DNA from: Azorinus chamasolen
Lineage: Eukaryota > Mollusca > Bivalvia > Cardiida > Solecurtidae
Direction: 5' to 3'
Assembly: GCA_963576725.1 (NCBI GenBank)
Contig: OY755236.1
Coordinates: 63,896,636 to 63,960,635 of the forward strand
Length of the DNA stretch: 64,000 nucleotides
Shown: one piece after another, positions 1-12,400 of the stretch
How the letters are laid out: every line of letters starts with the position of its first letter
Numbering within the stretch: position 1 is the first letter of the stretch
Position numbers and translations under genes: made by a program
Notes under the pieces: generated by a model
Databases searched by the model: none
Seen by the model: the letters and a program-made list of their open reading frames with translations, nothing else
What the model was told of the DNA's origin: nothing

Positions 1-117
1 TAAAACTTTTAGTTGAGTCTGATTTCTCAAGTTTTTGATTGGTCAGATTTGAGCCTTTGGCTCAAATCTGACCAATCAAAAGCTTGAGAACGAACTCAGA
101 CTCAACTAAAAAGCTTT
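1..117. repeat. Palindromic MITE-like repeat (P family)
   Basis: Arms CTGATTGGT-type: GATTGGTCAGATTTGAGCC / GGCTCAAATCTGACCAATC, extending to TTAGTTGAGTCTGA / TCAGACTCAACTAA. Related copies at 2317-2413 and 7246-7378. Confidence 0.75.
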
Positions 118-268
118 ATAAGCATGGACTCAGATCAAGACAAGGTGCTGTTACTTGGCATCCCTTTTGGAACCCCACCCAACACCACCCCGAGATTGTA
201 ATGATATTAAAGAAAAAATGTAAGATAAGTTTTACTGAAGTGTTGATTTGTATTTTGTAATTGACTAG

Positions 269-406
269 GATGGTGTGAATTGGTTGGGCTTTTTGAACAA
301 GTACAAGCTGCATGGGGTTCTTTGTGACGACATGGGCCTGGGCAAAACCCTCCAGTCTATTTGTATCATGGCCAGTGACCACCACACCAGGAGTCTGAAA
401 TACAAG
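269..406 (+). CDS. BTAF1: BTAF1 exon 1 of window (motif I)
   Basis: 46 codons, phase 0 to phase 0, between acceptor ...GACTAG and donor GTACAT. Begins [16 protein letters not shown] and contains the Walker A box DDMGLGKT that binds ATP phosphates. Confidence 0.96.
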
Positions 407-3400
407 GTACATACAACAGGTGGAACTGGTGGTTCTCTGGAAAAGAGAGTGAACAGAGACAAAGAGAGAAATGTCAGTTAGAAATAGTGGAAAGTAGTAT
501 GTACCAGTGTGGGAGAGAGTTGATTATAAACAGAGAGAATGAATACCTTCATGTGCCAGTTAGAGATCGTGGAAAGATGTATGTATATACCAATGATTTA
601 GGGAGTGGCTGATAGAGAGAATTTGAATAACTGATTGCATGTGTCAAGGAGAGAGTGCATAGTTTGGTGTTCCAGTTAAAGATAGTGAAAAAACGTGTGT
701 ACCAATGAAGGGAAGAAGTTGATTATAAAGCAAAAGAGAGATAGAGAGTGAATAACATTGTGTTTCAGTGTTGTTAGATAGTGGAAAGATGTGTGTACCA
801 ATATGTAAGAGAGTTGGTGATAGAGCAGGGCTCTAGAAATCTGGAAAATTGCTGAACCAGTTCCTACTGTGGAATTTATTATGTCCCCCCCCCCTTTTTA
901 GGGAAGGGAGACATATTGATGTTGTGCTTTCTGTCTGTCTGTCTGTTAAAATTCTTGTGCAGCTAACTCCTCCTACACCATTAGAGGGATTTCCTTCAAA
1001 CTTTTACATATGAATCAGCTATATGTGAGGATGGTCATGTGGTTTGGAATTTTGGCTGCAACAATTTTGACAGAAGTTATGGCCCTTTGTAGTTTTTCCG
1101 TATATAGAATATATAGCGAAAAAATATTGTGCAGCTAACTCCTCCTACACTATTTGAGGGATGTACTTCAAACTTTTACATATGAACCAGCTATATGTGA
1201 GTATGGTCATGTGGTTTGGAATTTTGGCTGCAACAATTTTGACAGAAGTTATGGCCCTTTGTAGTTTTTCCATATGCGAAAAAATATTGTGCAGCTAACT
1301 CCTCCAACACTATTTTCCTTATATAGAATATATAGCGAAACAATCTTGTGATCCAACTCGATTTTTCTTGTATAGAATATATAGTGAAAAAATCTTGTGC
1401 AGCTTACTCCTACACTATTTGAGGGATTTACTTCAAACTTTTACATATGAACCATCTATATGTGTATTTGAGGGATTTACTTCAAACTTTTACATATGAA
1501 CCAGCTATATGTGAGGATGGTCATGTGGTTTGGAATTTTGGCTGCAACAATTTTGACAGAAGTTATGACCCTTTGGAGTTTTTCCTTATATAGAGTAATA
1601 GCAAAAAAGTCTTGTGCAGCTAACTCCTCCTATTCTATGTAAGAGTTTTCATTCAAACTTTTACATATGAACCAGCTATATGTGAGGATGGTCATGTGGA
1701 TTGGAATATGGGCTGCAACAATTTTGACAGAAGTTTGGATTTTTTTCAAATATGAAATTTATAGGGAAAACTAGTGTTTATAGATGTCTACAAAAGTTTA
1801 CAGATAACCAATCTATATGTATCTATAAGTGACACACAACCAATCTATATCTATATGTGAAATCTATATGTGAAGGTGGTCATGTGATTTTGAATTTAGC
1901 TTGATTATCATAATAGTTGTTAAAATGCAACTTGGTTACAACGTTCATTCCTCTTATGGGGGCGGGGTACCGGGGGGAGACATGTGTTTTTCTCAAAAAA
2001 CAAACTCTAGTTTATTCATGGAATAAAGGGTTAAAACATTGATATATTGAAAACAGATGAACATTGGCATTCACAAGCATTTCTGTCAAGCAGTTTAGTT
2101 GTATATTTCATATTTTGAATGCAGTATGCATTTTTACCATCAGAGCAACCCAGGGCCAGATTGTACATATCTTCCGTCCATTGTTGTTTGTCCGCCAACC
2201 TTGTTGGGGCACTGGGTGTATGAAGTGAAGAAGTTTGTTGACAAGGAATACCTCAATCCACTCATGTATGCTGGGCCACCTGCTGAACGACTCAAGTAAG
2301 AGCTAGAAAGATGGAATTACTGTGACAATGTGTTCATTCTCAAGCATCTGATTGGTCAAAATCAAAATCTGACCAATCAGATACTTGAGAATGAAATTCA
2401 GAAGTTTATAACCACTGAACCTGTCCTTAGGCCTTTGTTTTGAACTAGATCAGATGTGTATGATCAGAGCTGATTGCATTGGTTGTTGATGCTGATAGGT
2501 AGCAAGCAATGTAGACCCTAATCTGACCTGTTTGACATGGTGCAGCTACATCTTTACTATTTGCAATGTCAGAATGCCCTTTCTGGTTTGCCCATAATCT
2601 CTCTTTGTTTGATATGTTTTTAACCGTTTCCATGTTGATTATTCATGTAAGAAAATGTAACATCATGATTATTCATTAGCTGAATTTTTATAATAGCATA
2701 TATGCAGAGGAGATTTTGGTATTGGTAAACAAGTGTAGTCAGATTTGTTATAATTTCATAAGCAAATGGTACAGACTTTGATCTGATCTGGGTGCTATAA
2801 AATCTAATTGATATTCATGATGTTATTATTTCTCACATAAATATTCATGGAGTAAAGGGTTAACACTGTTTGCAAATTATTGAAATTGATTTTATGTGTA
2901 AGCGTCATATTGATTTAATACTTGATCTTCAGGCTTCAGAAGAAGGTTCCCAACCACAACCTGATTGTAGCCTCCTATGACGTTGTCAGGAATGACATTG
3001 ACTTCTTTGGGTAGGTTAACTCTTAGCATGCCGAGTTATTATTTCGTCTGCTCAGTTGTCATCTACAACATTTTCAAAAGTGTCTCTGATTTTTTTTGCA
3101 GAAATTGACAGTGATAAATTGGTTGGAGTTCAGATTAGGCCTCAGGTTTTGTGGGACGTGATCTGTTTACAAAACTGTTTGCTTTAGTCATAAATGACTG
3201 GAGAAGCAGCTGCTAACATGCACAGAGTTAAATTACATACTCCTATTCTTAAGATAATGATAAGAATAATAACAATAGAAATAGCAATGATAGTTCAATA
3301 ATAACAAATGTATTTTAGGATGACCTTATTGTGGGCTTGCTAATCCTTAACCTCATACAGATGCCTTTTGACAGCTGTGCAAACAGAGAAGACCCAGATC

Positions 3401-6400
3401 AGATGGCTCCTGTAGGATCAGGATTTGCTTATGGAATTATTTAGATCATTTTCTACGGGAGCCGTATGATCTGGGTCTACTATATGAGGGAAAGGGTTAA
3501 ATAACCATATAAACACAAATACATTCGTTATTTATTTCATTATCTGTAATGGTGTATATATGATCATGTAGTGAATCTCATGACATTGAATATTTATTTT
3601 GGTAATTTTCTCAAGTGGTATTGTAGATAGACATTTTGCATAGAGATATCAATGAAAATATATTGTTGATAAGTATTCATTAGTTTAATGAAAGAATATT
3701 GGAAATGTTGATTTTGATGACATTGTGTAACATTTTCTCTTGTACATTCAGTGGTATCAACTGGAACTATTGTGTGTTAGATGAAGGTCACATTATAAAG
3801 AATGGGAAAACAAAGGTAACTTGTAGTCAACTGAAATTACAGTCTGACCATTTATACATTTTACTACATTGTATTTGTAATATACAAGATGACCATTGGA
3901 ATTGTTTCAAATATACTCTTAAAGCACATTAGGCTGTAAATTACCTGATAGAGATGCCGTTTGACGTATTTGCAAACACAGTAGACCACCTTCAAACTTA
4001 ATACATATTATATGTGTTATATTGGGACAGTCTTCTCCATGTTTCATAACTATTGCACAGAATTTGACAGAATTATGCCCCTTTTTAACTTCATATTTTG
4101 TCTCTTAATTGGAACATATTTTTGGGACATGCCACTTGTCTTGAAACCTACCGGTATTTATGATATTGTCTTCAAACTTGGTACACATTATGAGTGTTAT
4201 GTTGAGACACTCTTCTTTAGGTGTCATTCTTGCTCAAAATTTGACAGGATTATGCCCCTCTTCAACTTGTAATTTTTGGACATGCCATTTACTTCAAAAC
4301 CATACATTATCAGTGTATTGTCAGGATCATAACTTTCAAAGTATAAAAGTTATTGACGTCAAACTTCATATACAGATGGACCGCATAGACCACAGGTGCA
4401 ATGCGCAAGGTCACTCTGTCTTCAGTATTGCCCTTTGTTATTTTTGTCTCAATTTGGCTTGTCCGGATCATAACTTACACTGTATTAAAGCTATTGACTT
4501 CAAACTTCATATTCAGCTAGATCACATTGACCACAAGTACAGAGCACAAGGTTCATAACTCTGTCTTCAGTATTTTTGGAGTTATTGCCCTTTGTTATTT
4601 TTCTCAATCTGGCTTGTCCAGATCATAACTTTCAAACAAAAAAAGCTGTTGACTTCAAACTTCATATACAGATAGACCATATTGACCACAAGTGCAGTGC
4701 ACAAGGTCCATAACTCTGTCTTAAGTATTTTTGGAGTTATTGCCCTTTGTTATTTTTCTCAAAATCTGGCTTGTTGTCATTTCGGCCTGTAACATTGGTA
4801 GTTGGTGTCACAAAACTGCTTATTCAAATTTTTTTCCAACATATTTCAATGAAAGTTTATATACATGGTCTCTATCAAGTGTTTTTTTTCTACAGTTTTC
4901 AACAGATTGCCTCGAAAGTTTGTACACATGGTCTCTTTGAAGTGTAGATGTGCATGGCATAATTCGTTTCTGTATCTAAGAACTCATTTGTTAGCCGATA
5001 AAGTTGTGGAGTGAACTTTTCTGCAGTTTTCACCTAATTCATTGAAAGTTGATAGAACGGCACGTACTAGTAGATGTGCATTTTTTCAGTATCTAACATA
5101 AAGGAATTACCAGCCCTTGGATTTGTGATCAGGCTGTTGTATCGGGGTAGTCATCACCTATAGTGATAGTTCTAGTTAAGTCAACAAACAAGCTCAAAAA
5201 TACATTCATGATTTATTCCATCGTCTCTAACAGTATATTTATGATGAAGTATACAATCTCATGTTATTGAATTAATATTTATTTTGGTAATTTTTTCAAG
5301 TGGTGTTGTAGTTTTGTATCGAGATAACAATGAAAGTATTTGTTGATAAATAATTAATATCTATGAAGTCATTATTTATTCATGAGTATTTATCAGGTAA
5401 AATGGGTTAACCCTTTCCTTTATAGAAGCCTCCTTTCACGCCTTTGCAAACAGAGTAGTCCAGAATCGGACAGATCCTGTAGGAGCAGTCTGAATAGGGT
5501 CTGCTCTCTTTGCTTATGACATGATATATATCTTACTTTACAGTGTCGACCATGGTGAACAAATCCCCTTGACATGTTCCATTTTTAGCTCACCAGAGCA
5601 CGAAGTGCACGAAGTGCTCAGGGTGAGCTTTTGTGATCACCTGTTGTTTGTCGTCCATCGTCAGTCATCAACAAATTGAACCTTCAAAATTACTCTCCTG
5701 AATCTACAGGGTTCTCAGCTTTCATCTTTGGCACATAGCATCATCTGTAGGTCCACTACAAAAGTTATATAAATTGTGTCTCTGGGGTCATAATTGACCC
5801 GCCCCAGGGGTGGCCAGTTTTCTATAGAAACATATAGTGAAAACTTTGAAAATCTTCTCCTGAATCTGGAATGTTCTCAGCTTTCATATTTGGCACATAG
5901 CACCATGTTCAGGTCCTCTACAAAAGTTATATAAATTATGCCCCTAGGGTCAAAATTGGCCCCGCCCCAGGGATGGCCAGTTTTCAATATAAACATATTA
6001 GTGAAAACTTTGAAAATCCTCTCCTATGAAACAGGAAGGTTCTCAGCTTTCATATTTGACACATAGCATCATGTTTGGGTCCTCTATGAAAGTTATATAA
6101 ATTATGCCCCTGGGATCAAAATTGGCCCCTCCCCAGTGGTAAAAATTGACCCGCCCCAGGGGTGGCCAGTTTTCTATAGTAACATATAGTGAAAACTTTG
6201 AAAATCTTCTCCTCTGAAACTGGAAGGTTCTCAGCTTTTCATATTTGACACAGCATCATGTTCAGGTCCTCCATATAATTATGTTATATAAATTATGCCC
6301 CTAGGATCAAAATTGGCCCCTCCCCAGTGGTACCAGTTTTCTATAGAAATATATAGTGAAAACTTTGAAAATCTCCTCAGATTGTCTGGTGAGTGATATA

Positions 6401-9400
6401 GGGGCCATCATGGTCCTCTTGTTATAATTCTATCCTTGAATATTAATGAGGTGATAAAATCTTGAAGAAATGTTACATAGGGAAAGGGTTAACACAGACT
6501 TTAAAAAGCTGGAACTCCACTGTCAGACAAAATGGAATGCTGATTGTTTCTTTGAACATTACAGATCTCAAAGTCTGTCAAACAGCTCAAGTGCAATCAC
6601 CGTCTGATCCTGTCTGGGACCCCTATTCAGAACAATGTCCTTGACCTTTGGTCCTTGTTTGACTTCCTGATACCTGGTCTCCTTGGTACAGAGAAGCAGT
6701 TTCAGACTCGATATGGAAAACCAATTCTTGCCAGCAGGGAGGCAAAAAGTTCCTCAAAGGAACAAGAAGCAGGTACTATTATATGCAAAATAGATCTTTA
6801 ACCCAATCCCTCATTGGCTATTTTTAAATCTTTGAATAAATCTACCTAACAGGAGCAATTTGCTGGAGAAATGGAAAATTTTAGAATTGTATAGTTTTGA
6901 AACCATTGTGATAAGTAGAGCATTTGCTGCTATGGAGCAAATGCTCTATTTATCACAATGGTTTAAAAAAAAAAAAGACTTTTACAGAGGCGCTAATATG
7001 AAGGAATGGGTTATAGAGGTAAATCGATTGTGTACCAACAAGATTAGGACTTGTCCGTGAAATAAATACCTTGATAGTCTAAATAATCCATATACATGTA
7101 TCTAAAGCTCGGTGTACAGAGCAGGATTTTTCAACGTCCGACCAACAGTATTTCAGTTATTTGCATGCGGGTGCCGTCTGCAAATAACTGAAATACTGTT
7201 GGTCGGACGTTAAACCCAACTCACTCACTCACTCAACCTGGCTCGAGGCTATAAAACTTCTTAGTTTGAGTCTGAGTTCATTCTGAAATATCTGATTGGT
7301 CAGATGTTGGGTTTGCTCAGAATCTGGCCAGTCATTTGCTTAAGAATAAACTCGGACCAGAGCAGGAAGGTTTATAATGTCACGGCCTGGTCACGTGTGA
7401 ATTTTCAGGGGCCCTAGCTATGGAGACTCTACACAGACAGGTGCTGCCATTCATACTGCGGCGGCTGAAAGAAGATGTGCTACAGGACCTACCTCCAAAA
7501 ATTATACAGGACTATTACTGTGATCTCAGTCCTCTACAGGTAAACGGCCTTATACTGGAATACTTTGGTAAAACGTGCTCTTAACCTTTTACTTCATAGA
7601 GTAGACACAGATCAGATGGCTCTTGTAGAAGTTTTCTGATCAGGGTCTGCGGTTTTCTTACTGAATTTTGCAGATCTAATTATATAGTTAGTGTCATGGT
7701 AAAATGTTCCTGTATTCATATGCCATTATAAAGAGTTAATCTTGGATATGACCGGCACTCTTTTATAGTTAGTACAGTCAAACTTCATACACATATCTGC
7801 TTTGTGGATGGGCGAATAAACAGTTTACAACCTGGGTCAGTCTTATTCTTGTTATATCATTGCCTTGCAGGTCAAGCTGTATGAGGACTTTGCAAAATCT
7901 CAGGCCCAGAGGGGTATAGAGGAATGTGTCCACTCTACCAAGGCCGACCAGACCAAAAAATCCTCAACACATGTATTCCAGGTAAGTCCTACCATTTGTC
8001 CAAAGAAAAAGGTATAAAGTTTATCCTGATACTTTATATTGGATTGGATTTTCTGAAATTTTTGAGCATGTGCAGTAAACTTTGTTTTAACTCTTTACCT
8101 GTTCAATATTCATGTAAGAAATAATGGCAGCATCAATATTTATTAACTGTTTTGTTATATTGTAAAATTTTCAAAAAAAAAAGTTTTTGCTATGAGGGAG
8201 GGACTTATATGTATGTTTCATTACAAAGGATAAAGTTTAGTTTATACTAAGAACAATCATACTTGTATTATGCAACCACCCAAAGGACTGGGCCAAAGTG
8301 GCTGCTGAATGCAAAATATCAACATTTACAGGTTATGTAGTTATACAATATTTTTACCAGCTGTGTGATTCAGTTTGTACTTTCTTGGTCTTACCCTTTC
8401 CCTGTTCTATGTTTATTCCAAATTTCAATACCTACTGAATATTCATGGACAAAATAGTTGTATGGAAGGTGAAACATTGTAGCCATTTTAGAAACTAAAG
8501 AAACATCTATCAAATTCCATTAGCAAACAGAGCAGACCCTGATCAGAGGGCTCCTACAGGAGTCATCTGATCTGGGTTTACTGTTTACAAGTGCGTAAAA
8601 ATGTGTTTATATGAGGGAAAGGGTTAATTGAGATTGCACCTTAACCCTTTCTCTCAAGAATATTCATGTAACAAATAATAACATCATGAATAATAATAAG
8701 ATTATTTTTTGTAATGGCATATGAAGACAGGAAATTTTGGCCATAGCAGAAACTGTAGGACTAGATAAAAATTATGTTCTTCAATAAACATACAGAGCAG
8801 ATGAATCCTACAGGAGCCATCCAATCGGGGTCTACTCTGTTTGCAAGGGTGCCAGAAGTTGTCTATATGGGTGAAAGGATTAATGCAAGGGGGTGGGTGG
8901 GGGGGGGGGGGGGGGAGAATGCAGAAAGATCTTCCTGAATTACTTAAGCCCCTCATTAAGCAACCACCTGCTCTATAAACATCTAAAGTCGCACCTGCTG
9001 TCAGTGGCCAGTCTAGGGAAGTGGCCAATTTTGGCTCTTACAGCAGGTGACTGCCTTAACCAGGTGCAGGTTACTAAGCATACTTTTGAGTGATGATGAT
9101 AGAGACTTGTATTATGTGTATACTGATTGATATTTATAAAGACCCAAAGTGCTTGTAATAATCGCAAGCCAGAACAAATTAATTGCCTTGTTTGTTGTTC
9201 TTTAACTCATTCTTTCCTAGGCTATTTTTAGACCTAACCTCTTTGAATGTATCTACCGAAAAGGAGCATTAACTAGAGGAAAGGAAAAAAATAGAATTTT
9301 GTAGTTTGAAACCATTGTGATAAATAGAGCATTTGCTTCTATAGGAGCAAAATTAATGCTCTATTTATCACAATGGTTTCATAAAGTGACTTTTATAGTT

Positions 9401-12400
9401 GCGCAAAAATGCGTCACTAGGGGATAATGTGTTAATCTCTTTGTCACTTATCCGTAATTGTCAGTTCTCTCCTTTGAGTAATACAGGTGCTCAGTAGATA
9501 TCAAAATTACCTATGGCGAAACTTGTAGACGATTTAGCCATTTTTGACACAACTGGTTTTGGGAATAGTCTACCTATAGGGTGGAAATCAGAAACCAGCT
9601 AGAATCACAACAGTGAAGGTTGTTCTCTGAGTTAATGGATTCGTTACTCAAAAGGAAGCTAGAATCACATCATTCACACCTGATTTAGAATATCCAGTGA
9701 TTTCCTAGGTGGGTATTTCCCTATTAATATGGCGTAAACAATTGATGCACTTTGCAAACAAACGAAACTGCAATAATTGAATGAGGGGTTCAAAATGAGT
9801 CATGACCGTTAGTGAAATGCATTCAAAATACAGTCAAACCTGTTTTTAGAGACATAGTTTGGGAGAAAGCCAAAAGTGTCGTATCTCACAGGGTGTCTTT
9901 GAATTCAGGTTGAAAATTTCATGGGACAATACCAACCGCTCCAGGGTCCATGTCGTATTGATCAACATTCTTCGCGAAAACTGATGACATTTCAAATTTA
10001 CATCTAGGTAGTACTTTTTTAGGGTTTGAAATGGAATAAACTATTTTATGATGTTACTTCTTTAGTGTCCTTATCATTAATTCTATTAATAAAAAGTAAG
10101 TTTGTGCACAAAACAAATTCATGAAAATCAGAAGACCTCGTAGTTTTTCGAAGCGCTTCGGCCCATTGCCACAACGAGGCCAAGCACACCTGTCTTTGAC
10201 AGGGAAGCAGAGGCACATTTCTTTATGTCTATATCTTAATTATGAGAATACAATTTATGTTATAATGAAATAAACCTTTTGAAGTGGTGTGGTTAACTTC
10301 TTGTCAAGTTATGAAACCAAATTGGCCAATTACGACATTATGACCGATTTCCGGTATAAATAAATGGATGATTAAAGCGCAGTTCATGGTTGGGTAGCTA
10401 GCTATAAAAACTCTAACAGTAGTGAGACTAACAGACCAACTGGACCAGATAATCCCTTATCACCTTGAGCATTAATCCTTTGACACGTTAATGAGGGCAA
10501 TTAGGTACAAACACAATGATACAGTGAAAGATCATTGTTGCTAAAAACAATGTCGTTTGCCGAGTTGGGAGTACAAATTTAGTGTTGTATGTCGCATCTG
10601 CCAGTGTGTCGCTATATACAGTTGAAATATAGAGGAAAATACATCGGGAGGAAGGAAATACTGTCGCATCTGACAGGATGTCGCTAAAAACAATGTGTCG
10701 TTAGGACAGGTTTGACTGTAGTGAAATGTATTCAAAGTTGACAAAATGTCTGCGGTTGCAGATGGATAGCCAGTGTGTTTATGAAATTTTGGGATGAAGT
10801 AGACTGACTGCTGGCCAAGTTAGGCTGGTGACGGTTTATACCCTGTGTAATATGTAGTGTTTTTCATTAACCCATTACCTCATAGATTATTTTTAGATAC
10901 AACCTCTTTGAATAAATCTAAAGAAAAGGAGCATTAACTAGAGAAAAGGAAAAAATAGAACTTTGTAGTTTGAAACCATTGTGATAAATAGAGCATTTGC
11001 TCCTATAGGAGCAAATGCTCTATTTATCACAATGGTTTCACAAAGTGACCTTTACAAAGTAGTCAAAAGTCGTCAATATGAGGGAAAGGGTTAAGAGGGT
11101 CCTGGAATGACCGCTTACAGTAGTGTGGCCGCTGATACTAGGTGACCGTTGGAGCAGGTTGGACTGTATATTTGATTAGTTAGTGGTTTCTTAAAATAGA
11201 TTTTACTGTGTGTTTGTTTTCAGGCTCTTCAGTACCTGCGTAAGGTGTCTAATCATCCAGCCCTGGTTCTCGGCGTCAACCACCCCAAGTATGCAGAGGT
11301 GATGTCCATGCTCAAGTCCCAGAAATCAGGGCTACATGATCTGGTGCATGCCCCTAAACTCACAGCCCTCAGGTATGTACATGTTGCAGCAAGCTGTCTG
11401 ACATTATATAAATATCACATCCTATGGAGAGCGACAGCACGTATTGTCAACCCGAGGTTGGTAATGTACCATACCGAGGGTTGACAATACGTGCTGTCGC
11501 TCATTATAGGATGTGATATTTATTTTATTATACCGAACACTACGAATAGCACAATCACTTTTGTCAGCAAAAAGATTTATTTAATAGCAACAATAAACAG
11601 TTTGAAACAAAAGTTATTCTCAGTGCTTAAAAATCGCGGAACAGCATTACACTTCTATTCAGTACACGTTAACATGTATTGGCAGAGTCCTTACTACTGT
11701 CAAATCTTAACAGATCCTCCGAAATAGTCGCATAACTTGACATTTCTCAAATAATTAAACAAAAACAACAGTTATTGTCAAAATGACGTTTGTTGATCAA
11801 GTTGCAAGCGTCAGATGACGTCAGCCGAGGACGTCAGTCTGAACGACGTTATGCACACAATTTAATAAGCGCTCGCTGATCTAGACGTACTGTTGCCTGC
11901 ACGAGATAATGTTACATTGAACTGTACAAATTGTTTCATGGTGGGCATATGGAAAATTTGTATAGGAAAGCCACGTGAGGTATGATAAAAATGACTTGTT
12001 TCATCGTTTGACCTTTCAGTCTGCTAACCAAGACTGACAGTAAAAAAAATGTCTTTTTTAGTTATCAAATTTGATATATTTTGCATTTCTTTTAACCCTT
12101 TCTCCATAAATATGCCTTTCTACTAGATAAGATGACTCCAGTAGGAGCCATTTGATGGGGGTCTGCTCTGTTTGCTTATGAAATAATATACATGTAGATA
12201 TGATTCTACAGTTTCCGCCATGGCTAACGATACATGTGTTCATATGCCATTATAAAAAAATCATCTAATTGATATTCATGATGTCATTATTTCTTACATG
12301 AATATTCATGGAGTAAAGGGTTAAAGAACATGATTAGAGTTTCAAACAGATTGGATGCAGATGAGATGCTAAGTTACTTGGTGTCTTATCTTGATCCAAA

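Noticed and set aside
4160..4558. 132-codon frame
   Set aside because: Lies in tandem repeats and repeats its own residues ([10 protein letters not shown]), an artefact of the repeat unit.
8888..8916. Poly-G tract (also poly-C at 33232-33262 and 37162) as a regulatory G-quadruplex
   Set aside because: Simple homopolymer runs beside repeats, with nothing linking them to a promoter.
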